This document shows positions 1 through 6,373 of a stretch of 20,889 bases of DNA, in pieces. This stretch comes from JAAEQG01 sp023133475 (lineage in GTDB: Bacteria > Planctomycetota > Phycisphaerae > UBA1845): the NCBI GenBank assembly GCA_030631415.1, contig DAOVLE010000072.1:1-20889 (forward strand), written 5' to 3'. The notes under the pieces were generated by a model, which worked only from the letters and a program-made list of their open reading frames with translations, was not told where the DNA came from and did not search any database. How positions within the stretch are numbered: position 1 is the stretch's first letter; the number at the start of each line of letters is the position of its first letter. Position numbers and translations under genes: made by a program.

Positions 1-264
1 ATGGTGCGGCGGGTGAAACCCGCCCTACAACGATGATGCGCCGTTTTCCCCGTTTTTCATGCTTCCTTCTACGCGCTCCCATCTACACGCTCCCCTTCGG
101 GTCGCCGCTAAACGCTGTGGACTTGTCGTTGCTAACCCGGATATTTCACCGCGGAGCACGTAGAGACCGCAGAGAGTTGGGAGGCAAGGAGTTGCCGAAA
201 TCATCGCTAGTGCCGTTTTCGATCAGACAGTCTCGACGGGTCGCGCTAAAGCAAGGATCATAAC
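1..264. repeat. Repeat-rich intergenic region upstream of the first gene
   Basis: No convincing gene is seen here. It holds a GGCGGGTGAAACCCGCC hairpin element at 8-29. CCGTTTTCCCCGTTTTTCA at 41-59 recurs exactly at 1279-1297. A GGGTCGCCGCTAAACGCTG block at about 104-134 recurs inverted near 17904-17935. A CACCGCGGAGCACG / CGCAGAGAG-type module lies at about 150-178. The last bases supply the ribosome binding site (AAGG, 253-256) for the gene at 265. The short open frame at 33-263 is a translation of these repeats. Confidence 0.7.
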
Positions 265-1266
265 ATGCTCTGTCGATTAAGAACCCGTGCGGTGTATGTC
301 GTTGCCGCTGTAGTAGTTTTTGCTCTGGCTACGCCGTGTCAGGCTCTGCGTAAAGTGAAGGTCGGCGAGCCCGCCCCGCCGTTTTCGGTGAAGGCTGATG
401 ATGGCCTGACTTTGACCGGCGACGCATATAAGGGGAAGGTATTGCTGCTCTTGTTTGTCAAGCCGTCGCACCCCAATTCGCTGAAGATGCTCAAGACTGC
501 CCAGGAGATTCTCAACGAAAACCCTGACACGAAGCTGCGGATATTGGGGGTCTCCACCGCCCGAAAGAAGGAAGCAGGCCTGGCAGGGTTGAGCAAGGAA
601 CATCGTTTGACTTTCCCCATCGTCGGTCAACCGAGTAGGAAGATGTATGGGGATTTTGGAGTGCTGGTGGTCCCCACCGCCCTGTTGATCGACGAGGAGG
701 GCGTTTTGCGGCACGAGCAGGCTCACGTGCCGCCCGGCTACGGTATTCATCTTCGCCTTCATGCCGATCTGCTGCTGGGCAAGATCAATCAGGAGCAGCT
801 TGAGGCGCGGCTTGCGGAGACCAAGAGCAGGAAACCCAAGTCGGAAGTTTCTCAGGAGCGGCGTCTGGCGTTTGCCCGCAGCTTGCTCGATGACGGGAAG
901 CTGGAGGAGGCGGTCGCTCTCCTGACCCGCTTGATGTCGGAGCACTCGTCGCCCCTGACGGCTGGGTTGCTGGCGGACTGCTACCTGCGTTTAGGCAAAG
1001 TGGATGCTGCTGCCCGGTGCCTGGAGCCGTTTGCCGGTCAAGGATCGCTGCCGGCGTCGGTTAAGCTGGTGTTGGCACGGTTGGAGGCCCGGCGTGGCGA
1101 TGACAAGAAGGCGGAGCGTCATCTGCTCGAGGCGCTGGAGAAATCACCCCGCAAAGACCGCATCCTTTTCGAGTTAGGCCGGCTTTACGAACGTCAGGGC
1201 CAACCGACCAAGGCTTTAAGCTGTTATCGGCGGGCTTTGGAAGATATCTACGGCGTGGATAAATGA
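265..1266 (+). CDS. Exported thioredoxin-fold (redoxin/TlpA-like) protein with C-terminal TPR repeats, lacking active-site cysteines
   Basis: A 333-residue protein. Residues 1-28 look like a Sec signal peptide: basic start, hydrophobic VYVVAAVVVFALA, and cleavage likely after CQA. There is no lipobox, since Pro precedes the Cys. Residues 32-165 resemble an AhpC/TSA-redoxin domain: VGEPAPPFSV, then GKVLLLLFVKPSHP, a central FGVLVVPTALLIDEEG with the cis-Pro loop, and a helical end. Residues 195-333 form helix-turn-helix TPR-like repeats; the last, ILFELGRLYERQGQPTKALS, is close to the consensus. At the usual CxxC or peroxidatic site the sequence reads KPSHPNS, and the domain has no cysteine, so thiol chemistry is unlikely. 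A binding or scaffold role at the envelope is an inference. ATG is preceded by AAGG at 253-256, 8 nt away. It is not obviously part of the hydrogenase locus. Confidence 0.75.
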   Translation: MLCRLRTRAVYVVAAVVVFALATPCQALRKVKVGEPAPPFSVKADDGLTLTGDAYKGKVLLLLFVKPSHPNSLKMLKTAQEILNENPDTKLRILGVSTARKKEAGLAGLSKEHRLTFPIVGQPSRKMYGDFGVLVVPTALLIDEEGVLRHEQAHVPPGYGIHLRLHADLLLGKINQEQLEARLAETKSRKPKSEVSQERRLAFARSLLDDGKLEEAVALLTRLMSEHSSPLTAGLLADCYLRLGKVDAAARCLEPFAGQGSLPASVKLVLARLEARRGDDKKAERHLLEALEKSPRKDRILFELGRLYERQGQPTKALSCYRRALEDIYGVDK

Positions 1267-1544
1267 TTCCGAGAGTAACCGTTTTCCCCGTTTTTCACGC
1301 TCCCCGTTGGGGAGCCGCTAAACCTGGATTATTCATGAACGCAGAGACGCAGAGAGCGCAGAGAAGAGCGAGAAGAGATGAGGACAAAGGGGGAAGAGTC
1401 GAAACTGGGCAACGCCGCCAACCCCACATTTTCCATTTTTCATTTTCAATTTTCCATTTTCTGCGTGCTTCGTGGTGATTTAGATGCGATTGCCCCGATA
1501 CTCCCCCCTTGCAATTTTGGGCGCAAACCGGTATCAAACCGTCT
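1267..1544. repeat. Composite interspersed repeat upstream of proS
   Basis: There is no credible gene. In order it holds CCGTTTTCCCCGTTTTTCA (1279-1297, also at 41-59), GCCGCTAAAC (1314-1323), an ATGAACGCAGAGACGCAGAG module (1335-1366), a TTTTCCATTTTTCATTTTC tract (1427-1460), and CTGCGTGCTTCGTGGTGATT with TAGATGCGATT (1461-1492). The same modules recur in the same order, inverted, at 17978-18146. Open frames here translate only into repeat peptides. Confidence 0.7.
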
Positions 1545-3263
1545 ATGTTATGGACTAAATTTCTAATTCCGACGTCGAAGGAAGTGCCGGCTGACGCTAC
1601 GGTGCCTTCGCATAAGTTGATGATTCGGGCGGGGCTTATCCGGCAGGTGGCAGCCGGATCGTATACGTATCTGCCGCTGGGCTACCGGGTGCTGCGGAAG
1701 GTCGAGCAGATCATCCGCGAGGAGATGAACGCTACAGGAGCCATCGAGCTGCACATGCCGGCAATGCACCCGGTGGAGCTGTGGGAAGAGACCGGGCGGG
1801 TCGAAACCATGGGCGAAACCCTGATGCGGCTGACGGATAAGCCGTTCCGCAAAGCCACCGTGCTGGGGCCGACGCACGAGGAGGTCGTCACCGATACGGT
1901 GCGCGCCTATCTCAATAGCTACAAGCAACTTCCGATCACGCTCTACCAGATTCAGACCAAATTCCGCGACGAAGCCCGCCCCAAAAGCGGTGTGCTGCGA
2001 ACTCGTGAATTCCACATGAAGGACGCCTACTCGTTCCACGCGGACAAGGCGGGTCTCGATGCCAACTATGAGAAGATGTATCAGGCCTACTGCCGCCTGT
2101 TTGCCCGTTGTGGGCTGCCGTATGTCGCGGTGGAGGCGGAGTCAGGCCCCATCGGCGGCGATGCCTCGCACGAGTTCATGGTGGTGACCGACGCGGGTGA
2201 GGATTACCTGGTCCGGGCTGAGGACGGCTCATATGCAGCCAACCTCGAGCGGGCGGAGATGGCTCCGCTGCCGGAAGAAACCTGCGACAGGATCGAGGAA
2301 CTCAAAGAGGTGCATACGCCCGAGCTATCCACCATCGAACAGGTCTCGGGTTTCCTCAAGTGCCAGCCGCGGAACATGATCAAGACCATCATCTATGACG
2401 CTGGCGGGGAGCCGCTGGTGGCGCTGGTCCGCGGCGATCACGAAGTCAACGAGATGAAGCTGGCCCGGGCTGCCGGGGGCGTGAAGCTGGAGATGGCTCC
2501 GGCGGCTATGATCGAGAAGCTCACCGGGGCGGCAGTGGGTTTCGCCGGGCCGGTCGGGCTCAAAGCTCGCATTATCGCCGATCAGGCGGTCTCGGTGATG
2601 AAAAACGCCGTCACCGGAGCCAACAAAACCGATTACCACATCACCGGGGCCAACATCGGCAGAGACTTCCAGTTGAAGGATGTCGCGGACATCCGCTATG
2701 CGGTGCCGGGCGACAAAAGCCCCTCGGGTGAGCCGCTGATCTTCGAGAAGTGCATCGAGGTCGGGCATGTATTCAAGCTCGGCACCAAGTATTCCAAAGC
2801 GATGAAAGCCACTTTCCTCGACGAGAAGGGGGTGGCTAAACCGTTCATCATGGGTTGCTACGGGATCGGTCTTAACCGGATCATGGCTGCCGCCATCGAA
2901 GCCTTCCACGACGAGAACGGTATCCGTTGGCCGTTGGAGATCGCACCCTACCGCGCGCTTATCGTAGCCTTGGACGTCCGCGAAGCTGGCGTGATGGAGG
3001 CGGCGATGAAGCTCCACGACGAACTCGAAGCTGCTGGGATCGATGTGTTGATGGACGACCGCGATGCTCGGCCGGGCTTTAAGTTCAAGGATGCCGATCT
3101 GGTGGGCATTCCCGTTCGCGTGGTCTTCGGCAAGCGTGGTGTGTCTGAGGGCGTTGCGGAAGTCAAACTACGTAGCGAGAAGGATGTCCACAAAGTCCCC
3201 TTGAACGAAGTCTTCGATCGTGTTCGGGAGTTGGTGGAGCCGGGGTCCCGCGGATGTCCATAG
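1545..3263 (+). CDS. proS: Prolyl-tRNA synthetase (bacterial ProS type with editing insert)
   Basis: Charges tRNA-Pro with proline in the cytoplasm. The protein has 572 residues from ATG 1545, the same length as E. coli ProRS. Class II synthetase motifs are visible: motif 1 region near RQVAAGSYTYLPLGYRVL, the GPTHEEVVTDTVR proline/ATP pocket, motif 2 around KFRDEARPKSGVLRTREFHM, and motif 3 MGCYGIGLNRIMAAAIE. Between motifs 2 and 3, roughly residues 220-400, lies the YbaK-like insertion domain that in this family hydrolyses mischarged Ala-tRNA. The last 100 or so residues are the anticodon-binding domain (APYRALIVAL, then RPGFKFKDADLVGIPVRV). An in-frame TTG at 1509 would add 12 residues unlike family N termini (MLWTKFLIPTSKEVP is typical), so ATG 1545 is preferred. 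No strong Shine-Dalgarno is seen. It is flanked by repeats on both sides, so probably monocistronic. Confidence 0.96.
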   Translation: MLWTKFLIPTSKEVPADATVPSHKLMIRAGLIRQVAAGSYTYLPLGYRVLRKVEQIIREEMNATGAIELHMPAMHPVELWEETGRVETMGETLMRLTDKPFRKATVLGPTHEEVVTDTVRAYLNSYKQLPITLYQIQTKFRDEARPKSGVLRTREFHMKDAYSFHADKAGLDANYEKMYQAYCRLFARCGLPYVAVEAESGPIGGDASHEFMVVTDAGEDYLVRAEDGSYAANLERAEMAPLPEETCDRIEELKEVHTPELSTIEQVSGFLKCQPRNMIKTIIYDAGGEPLVALVRGDHEVNEMKLARAAGGVKLEMAPAAMIEKLTGAAVGFAGPVGLKARIIADQAVSVMKNAVTGANKTDYHITGANIGRDFQLKDVADIRYAVPGDKSPSGEPLIFEKCIEVGHVFKLGTKYSKAMKATFLDEKGVAKPFIMGCYGIGLNRIMAAAIEAFHDENGIRWPLEIAPYRALIVALDVREAGVMEAAMKLHDELEAAGIDVLMDDRDARPGFKFKDADLVGIPVRVVFGKRGVSEGVAEVKLRSEKDVHKVPLNEVFDRVRELVEPGSRGCP

Positions 3264-3279
3264 TTAACAGCTTAACAGC

Positions 3280-3300
3280 GTAGGGTGGGTTTCACCCGCC
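3280..3300. repeat. GGGTGGGTTTCACCCGCC hairpin element
   Basis: A degenerate copy of the short hairpin element (consensus GGGCGGGTTCCACCCGCC), 17 nt after the proS stop. Near-identical copies lie at 8-29, 4321-4349, 14062-14082, 14097-14125, 17944-17964, 18276-18296 and 20702-20722. The arms GGCGGGT / ACCCGCC are self-complementary. It might also stall or protect transcripts 3' of proS, but has no T-run. Confidence 0.75.
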
Positions 3301-3314
3301 GCATGATGCCCGAG

Positions 3315-3462
3315 TGTTCCGTGACGCATGAATTGATGGATGAAGCTCGGTCGGGTGGCCCATCGCTTTAGCGGTGGGGGACGCGAATACTCCACGCGAT
3401 TCGTGTCCCCCACGACTAAAGCCATGGGCCACCCATACATTCAATACCTGCGTCACGGAGCA
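3315..3462. repeat. Nested inverted-repeat element directly upstream of hypF
   Basis: The outer arms TGTTCCGTGACGCA (3315-3328) and TGCGTCACGGAGCA (3449-3462) are complementary at 13 of 14 positions. Inside them, 36-nt arms at 3353-3388 and 3399-3434 are complementary at 32 of 36 positions and begin GGGTGGCCCATCGCTTTAG. The element ends 5 bp before the hypF start codon, and its right arm carries the GGAG (3457-3460) that serves as the hypF ribosome binding site. There is no coding capacity, so it is a MITE- or REP-like non-autonomous element at most. Confidence 0.7.
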
Positions 3463-3467
3463 TTGGA

Positions 3468-4691
3468 ATGACCCCGCCGATGGCTACAGTTAATCGCCCC
3501 GACATCGTCGATTCGCATCGGGCACCAGTCTGCCTGCCGGCTGGGCAGGCGGTCCTCGCCCTGGGGGGCGACCTCAAGAGCGTCGTCAGCCTCATGCAGG
3601 ATGACCAGGTTCACTCCAGCAAGGACTTCGGAGACTTGGCGGACGCCGGTTCATACCGCCATTTCGCGGCTGCCGTCGAGGGTTTCGAGAGCCGTGCCAA
3701 CGGAACACATTTGACGATCAGCCACGATCTGCACCCCGGCTACCTTTCGACGAGTTTGGCTCAGAAAAGCCGACACACGCGGATGGCTGTCCAACACCAC
3801 CACGCCCACATCGCAAGCTGTCTGGCAGACAACAGCCAGACCGGCCCGGTAATTGGAGTGGCTTGCGACGGCAACGGTTATGGGACCAACGGAGCGGTTT
3901 GGGGCTGTGAGGTGCTGGTGTGCGATTTGTGGGGGTTCGAGCGTGTGGGGCATTTGGGGTATTTCCCATTGCCTGGAGGTGACGCCGCCGCCAAGCAAAC
4001 CTGGCGCCCGGCCCTGAGTTTGGTTCGCCAGGCTTACGGCGACGACTGGGCCAGCCAAACCGGTGACCTGTTCGCAAACATACCCGCCGGCGACTTGGCG
4101 ACGGTGGAGCAGATGCTGAAACGCAACGTAAATTGCGTCCCCACCTCAAGCCTGGGGCGACTGTTCGATGCCGTCGCGTTTTTGCTGGGGCTCTGCGACT
4201 ATAATCATACCGAGGCTCAAGCTCCTATTGCCTTGGAGAAGTCCGCCGAGCATGAAGACGCCAGCCGGGCATTGCCGTTCGAGGTGGTCTCTCCGCAGGC
4301 CACCGGGGGGGACGCCGGTTCGGCGGGTGGAACCCGCCCTACATTTGCCACCGGCATGGTGATCGACGTTCAGTCGATGATTCGCATGTTGGTGGAGCGT
4401 ATGCTTGGGGGAAGTCGTCCGTCGGAGTTGGCTGCCGACTTCCACAAGACCGTGGTGGCGATGCTGGCTACCACCGTCGAAATGGCAGCCGAGCGAACTG
4501 GGATCGGCAAGGCGGCGTTGTCGGGAGGATGTTTTTTCAACCGCCGCCTGAACCACGGATTGACTAAACGCCTGGAGCATGCCGGAATAACGGTGCTGCG
4601 TCATAAGAACATCCCGATGGGAGACGCTGGTTTGTCTATTGGGCAAGCGGTTATTGCTGCCGCGGAGGTAACGAAAGAAACATGTGTCTAG
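3468..4691 (+). CDS. hypF: HypF C-terminal (Kae1-like carbamoyltransferase) domain protein, N-terminal half missing
   Basis: HypF makes carbamoyl-AMP from carbamoyl phosphate and ATP and passes the carbamoyl group to the HypE C-terminal cysteine. This 407-residue protein matches only the last part of the usual ~750-residue enzyme. The Kae1-like core begins at VLALGGDLKS (residue 29). It continues through GDLADA, HDLHPGYLST, the metal-binding QHHHAHIAS (109-117), CDGNGYGTNGAVWG (133-146), PLPGGDAA, and LSGGCFFNRRL (351-361). The acylphosphatase, zinc-finger and YrdC domains are absent here and upstream. Residues 283-295 are encoded by a hairpin repeat inserted in frame (4321-4349). Residues 20-27 overlap a GCCTGCC/GGCAGGC inverted repeat (3532-3550). 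The start is ATG 3468 with GGAG 7 nt upstream; ATG 3480 is an alternative. The stop overlaps hypC by 10 nt. It is either a naturally split HypF or a truncation; the intact core motifs argue against a dead gene. Confidence 0.88.
   Translation: MTPPMATVNRPDIVDSHRAPVCLPAGQAVLALGGDLKSVVSLMQDDQVHSSKDFGDLADAGSYRHFAAAVEGFESRANGTHLTISHDLHPGYLSTSLAQKSRHTRMAVQHHHAHIASCLADNSQTGPVIGVACDGNGYGTNGAVWGCEVLVCDLWGFERVGHLGYFPLPGGDAAAKQTWRPALSLVRQAYGDDWASQTGDLFANIPAGDLATVEQMLKRNVNCVPTSSLGRLFDAVAFLLGLCDYNHTEAQAPIALEKSAEHEDASRALPFEVVSPQATGGDAGSAGGTRPTFATGMVIDVQSMIRMLVERMLGGSRPSELAADFHKTVVAMLATTVEMAAERTGIGKAALSGGCFFNRRLNHGLTKRLEHAGITVLRHKNIPMGDAGLSIGQAVIAAAEVTKETCV
4321..4349. repeat. Hairpin repeat inserted in frame within hypF
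   Basis: CGGCGGGTGGAACCCGCC followed by CTACATTTGCC is identical over 29 nt to 14097-14125 upstream of hypA. Here it lies inside an open reading frame and encodes part of GSAGGTRPTFA, in the loop before MVIDVQSMI of the Kae1-like domain. Other copies in the window are intergenic or at a gene end. Confidence 0.85.
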
Positions 4692-4909
4692 CGGTTCCGG
4701 GGCAGATTGTGGAACGTCGGGGCGATCTGGGGCGGGTGGACTTCCAGGGCAACAAGCTCGACATAAGTCTCACCCTAACACCGGAGGCTGGTCCGGGTGA
4801 TTGGGTGCTGGTCCACGCCGGATTCGCCATCGGCGAGCTGGAAGAGAGCGAAGCCCGCGAAACCTGGTCCTACCTCCGACAGGCAGGCATCGAAGGAGTG
4901 GGAAATTGA
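4682..4909 (+). CDS. hypC: Hydrogenase assembly chaperone HypC
   Basis: Small cytoplasmic chaperone (75 residues) that with HypD carries the Fe(CN)2CO unit and delivers it to the apo large subunit. It opens with the family signature MCLAVPGQI; after removal of Met1 the N-terminal Cys2 is the iron ligand. The middle (GRVDFQGNKLDISLTL, then PGDWVLVHAGFAIGEL) is a typical HypC beta-barrel. ATG 4682 lies inside the end of hypF, so translation is probably coupled; GGAGG at 4664-4668 is 13 nt upstream. The last residues GVGN and the TGA stop (4907-4909) are formed by the first unit of a GAAAATT array, so the original 3' end may have been overwritten. Confidence 0.96.
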   Translation: MCLAVPGQIVERRGDLGRVDFQGNKLDISLTLTPEAGPGDWVLVHAGFAIGELEESEARETWSYLRQAGIEGVGN

Positions 4910-5129
4910 AAATTGAAAATTGAAAATTGAAAATGGAAAATTGGTAACTCTTCAGCCGCGTGCAGACCATTCGTCCGGTTGGCCAATGATGGCGCCTGCG
5001 GTTCGCCACATTACTGCATATGGCTGAAGAGTTACGAAAATTGAAAATGTCGGCGTGGGAACATTTTACTCTCCAATTGTAACGGCATTGCTGCCATCCC
5101 CTCATTTTCCATTTTCCATTTTCCATTTC
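4902..5129. repeat. GAAAATT arrays with a 92-bp inverted-repeat insert between hypC and hypD
   Basis: A seven-base unit (GAAAATT, with GAAAATG variants) is repeated at 4902-4943 and about 5036-5049. The complementary form CATTTTC is repeated at 5103-5129. Between the first two blocks lies a 92-bp element at 4944-5035 bounded by perfect 14-bp inverted repeats. The remainder, about 5050-5102, shows nothing recognisable. Confidence 0.8.
4944..5035. repeat. MITE-like element with 14-bp perfect terminal inverted repeats
   Basis: GTAACTCTTCAGCC (4944-4957) and GGCTGAAGAGTTAC (5022-5035) are exact reverse complements enclosing 64 bp of non-coding sequence. GAAAATTG sequence flanks both sides, suggesting insertion into a GAAAATT array, though an exact target duplication cannot be assigned in such low-complexity sequence. 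No transposase is present. Confidence 0.65.
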
Positions 5130-5132
5130 TAG

Positions 5133-6230
5133 GTGGAGGTATTTCATTCTTTGAGTGACGAGTTGGCGGACATCTGTGAACGGATTGGTCGCGAGGTGTG
5201 CATCATGGAGGTTTGCGGCACGCATACCGTGTCGATCTTCCGCAACGGCATCCGATCCATGCTGCCGCCGACGTTGAGGTTGGTCAGCGGCCCCGGCTGC
5301 CCGGTATGCGTGACCGCCCAACGTTACATCGATGCAGCCATGGACCTTGCCGGGCGTGCGGAGGTGATCGTTGCCACCTACGGGGACATGGTGCGGGTGC
5401 CCGGCAGACATGGAAGCCTGGAAACCCAACGGGCAGCCGGAGCCGACGTGCGCGTGGTCTACTCGATCCGCGACGCGGTGGAATTGGCGGCCCGCAACCC
5501 GGACCGAACCGTCGTGTTCATCGGCGTAGGGTTCGAGACCACCGCACCCGCCACCGCCGCGGCAATCCGCGAAGCCTACACCCGCCGGATCAATAACTTT
5601 TGCGTGCTATCAGCCCACAAGCGAGTCGTGCCCGCGATGCGGGCTCTGTTGGAGGCTGAGGACGTGCCGCTTGATGGCTTCCTCTGTCCGGGGCACGTCA
5701 GCGTGATCATCGGTGCCCAGGCCTACAAGCCGATCGTGGAGGAATACAACCGCGCCTGTGTGATCGCCGGCTTTGAACCCATGCAGATTCTGCAAGGCTT
5801 GTTGCATCTCGTCAGGCAAATAAAACAAGGCGAGGCCAAGCTGGACAATGCGTATGGTATAGCCGTCAAAGACGAAGGTAACCTCACGGCACTAAGGCTA
5901 ATCGACGAGGTGTTTGAGGTGTCCGACGCGGTCTGGCGGGCGATGGGGGTGATCCCGCAGAGTGGGCTGGAAATTCAGCAGAAGTATGCTCAGTTCGATG
6001 CGCTGAGGCGATTCGACCTTCAGTTGGGCGCGGACGAAGACCCACCCGGTTGCCGCTGCGGCGAGGTCATTCAGGGCAAGATCGAACCGCCGCAGTGCAG
6101 CCTGTTCTCACAACAGTGCACCCCGCTTCACCCGGTGGGTCCCTGCATGGTCAGCAGCGAGGGCACCTGTTCCGCCTGGTTCAAATACGGAGTTCGTGGC
6201 ACGAGTCGTGCGAGTAAGCCTCGGGCATAG
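5133..6230 (+). CDS. hypD: Hydrogenase formation protein HypD
   Basis: An iron-sulfur protein that with HypC builds the Fe(CN)2CO moiety, reducing the HypE-bound cyanide precursor onto iron. 365 residues from GTG 5133, normal for the family. Visible motifs: IMEVCGTHTVSIF with the conserved Cys28, SGPGCPVCVT (Cys56, Cys59), GFETTAPATAAAI, and CPGHVSVIIG. The C-terminal cluster-binding segment has CRCGEV, QCSLF, QQC, GPCMVSSEGTCSAWFKYG. A TAG at 5130-5132 lies immediately before the GTG, so the frame cannot extend further. The GTG has no ribosome binding site of its own, whereas GGAGGT at 5135-5140 lies 10 nt before an in-frame TTG at 5151 (giving SDELADICERIG after Met). That shorter start is a real alternative. 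Confidence 0.96.
   Translation: MEVFHSLSDELADICERIGREVCIMEVCGTHTVSIFRNGIRSMLPPTLRLVSGPGCPVCVTAQRYIDAAMDLAGRAEVIVATYGDMVRVPGRHGSLETQRAAGADVRVVYSIRDAVELAARNPDRTVVFIGVGFETTAPATAAAIREAYTRRINNFCVLSAHKRVVPAMRALLEAEDVPLDGFLCPGHVSVIIGAQAYKPIVEEYNRACVIAGFEPMQILQGLLHLVRQIKQGEAKLDNAYGIAVKDEGNLTALRLIDEVFEVSDAVWRAMGVIPQSGLEIQQKYAQFDALRRFDLQLGADEDPPGCRCGEVIQGKIEPPQCSLFSQQCTPLHPVGPCMVSSEGTCSAWFKYGVRGTSRASKPRA
5135..5140 (+). promoter_or_regulatory. Possible hypD ribosome binding site pointing to a TTG start
   Basis: GGAGGT directly overlaps the first codons of the longest hypD frame (GTG 5133) and is 10 nt ahead of TTG 5151. If used, hypD starts at TTG 5151 and loses six residues. Confidence 0.45.
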
Positions 6231-6373
6231 TGTGGGTGTCCCATCGCCGCTCCCTTACGGTCGCGGTACTGATTGTGGGTGGCCCACCGCTAAAGCGATG
6301 GGCCACCCGTCCCAAAGTTAGAAACCAGCGGGACTTTGAACTTTGGACCTTGGACCTTGGACTCGCTAATTCC
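6231..6373. repeat. Repeat-derived spacer between hypD and hypE
   Basis: Contains a compact hairpin version of the GGGTGGCCCA element (6277-6308; arms GGGTGGCCCA and TGGGCCACCC around CCGCTAAAGCGA) and a TTTGGACCTTGGACCTTGGA tract (about 6341-6362). An open frame runs through it in phase with hypE, but its translation looks repeat-derived. Confidence 0.65.

Noticed and set aside
33..263. 76-residue open frame at the window start
   Set aside because: It is a translation of hairpin and CGCAGAGA-type repeats with no domain-like sequence or ribosome binding site.
277..945. Long antisense frame across the first gene, and similar long antisense frames elsewhere (e.g. 2325-3017, 8368-9234, 15514-16341, 18957-20018)
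   Set aside because: Shadows of GC-rich coding sequence on the opposite strand, without recognisable motifs and overlapping strongly supported genes.
1263..1478. Small frame after the first gene (and its antisense partner 1295-1537)
   Set aside because: Composed of repeat-derived peptides such as QRAQRRARR and HFSFSIFHF; the same modules are non-coding near hemH.
6230..6373. N-terminal extension of hypE from ATG 6230
   Set aside because: It encodes 48 residues from a GGGTGGCCCA hairpin and a CTTGGACCTTGGA tract with no resemblance to HypE; GTG 6374 gives a normal-length protein.
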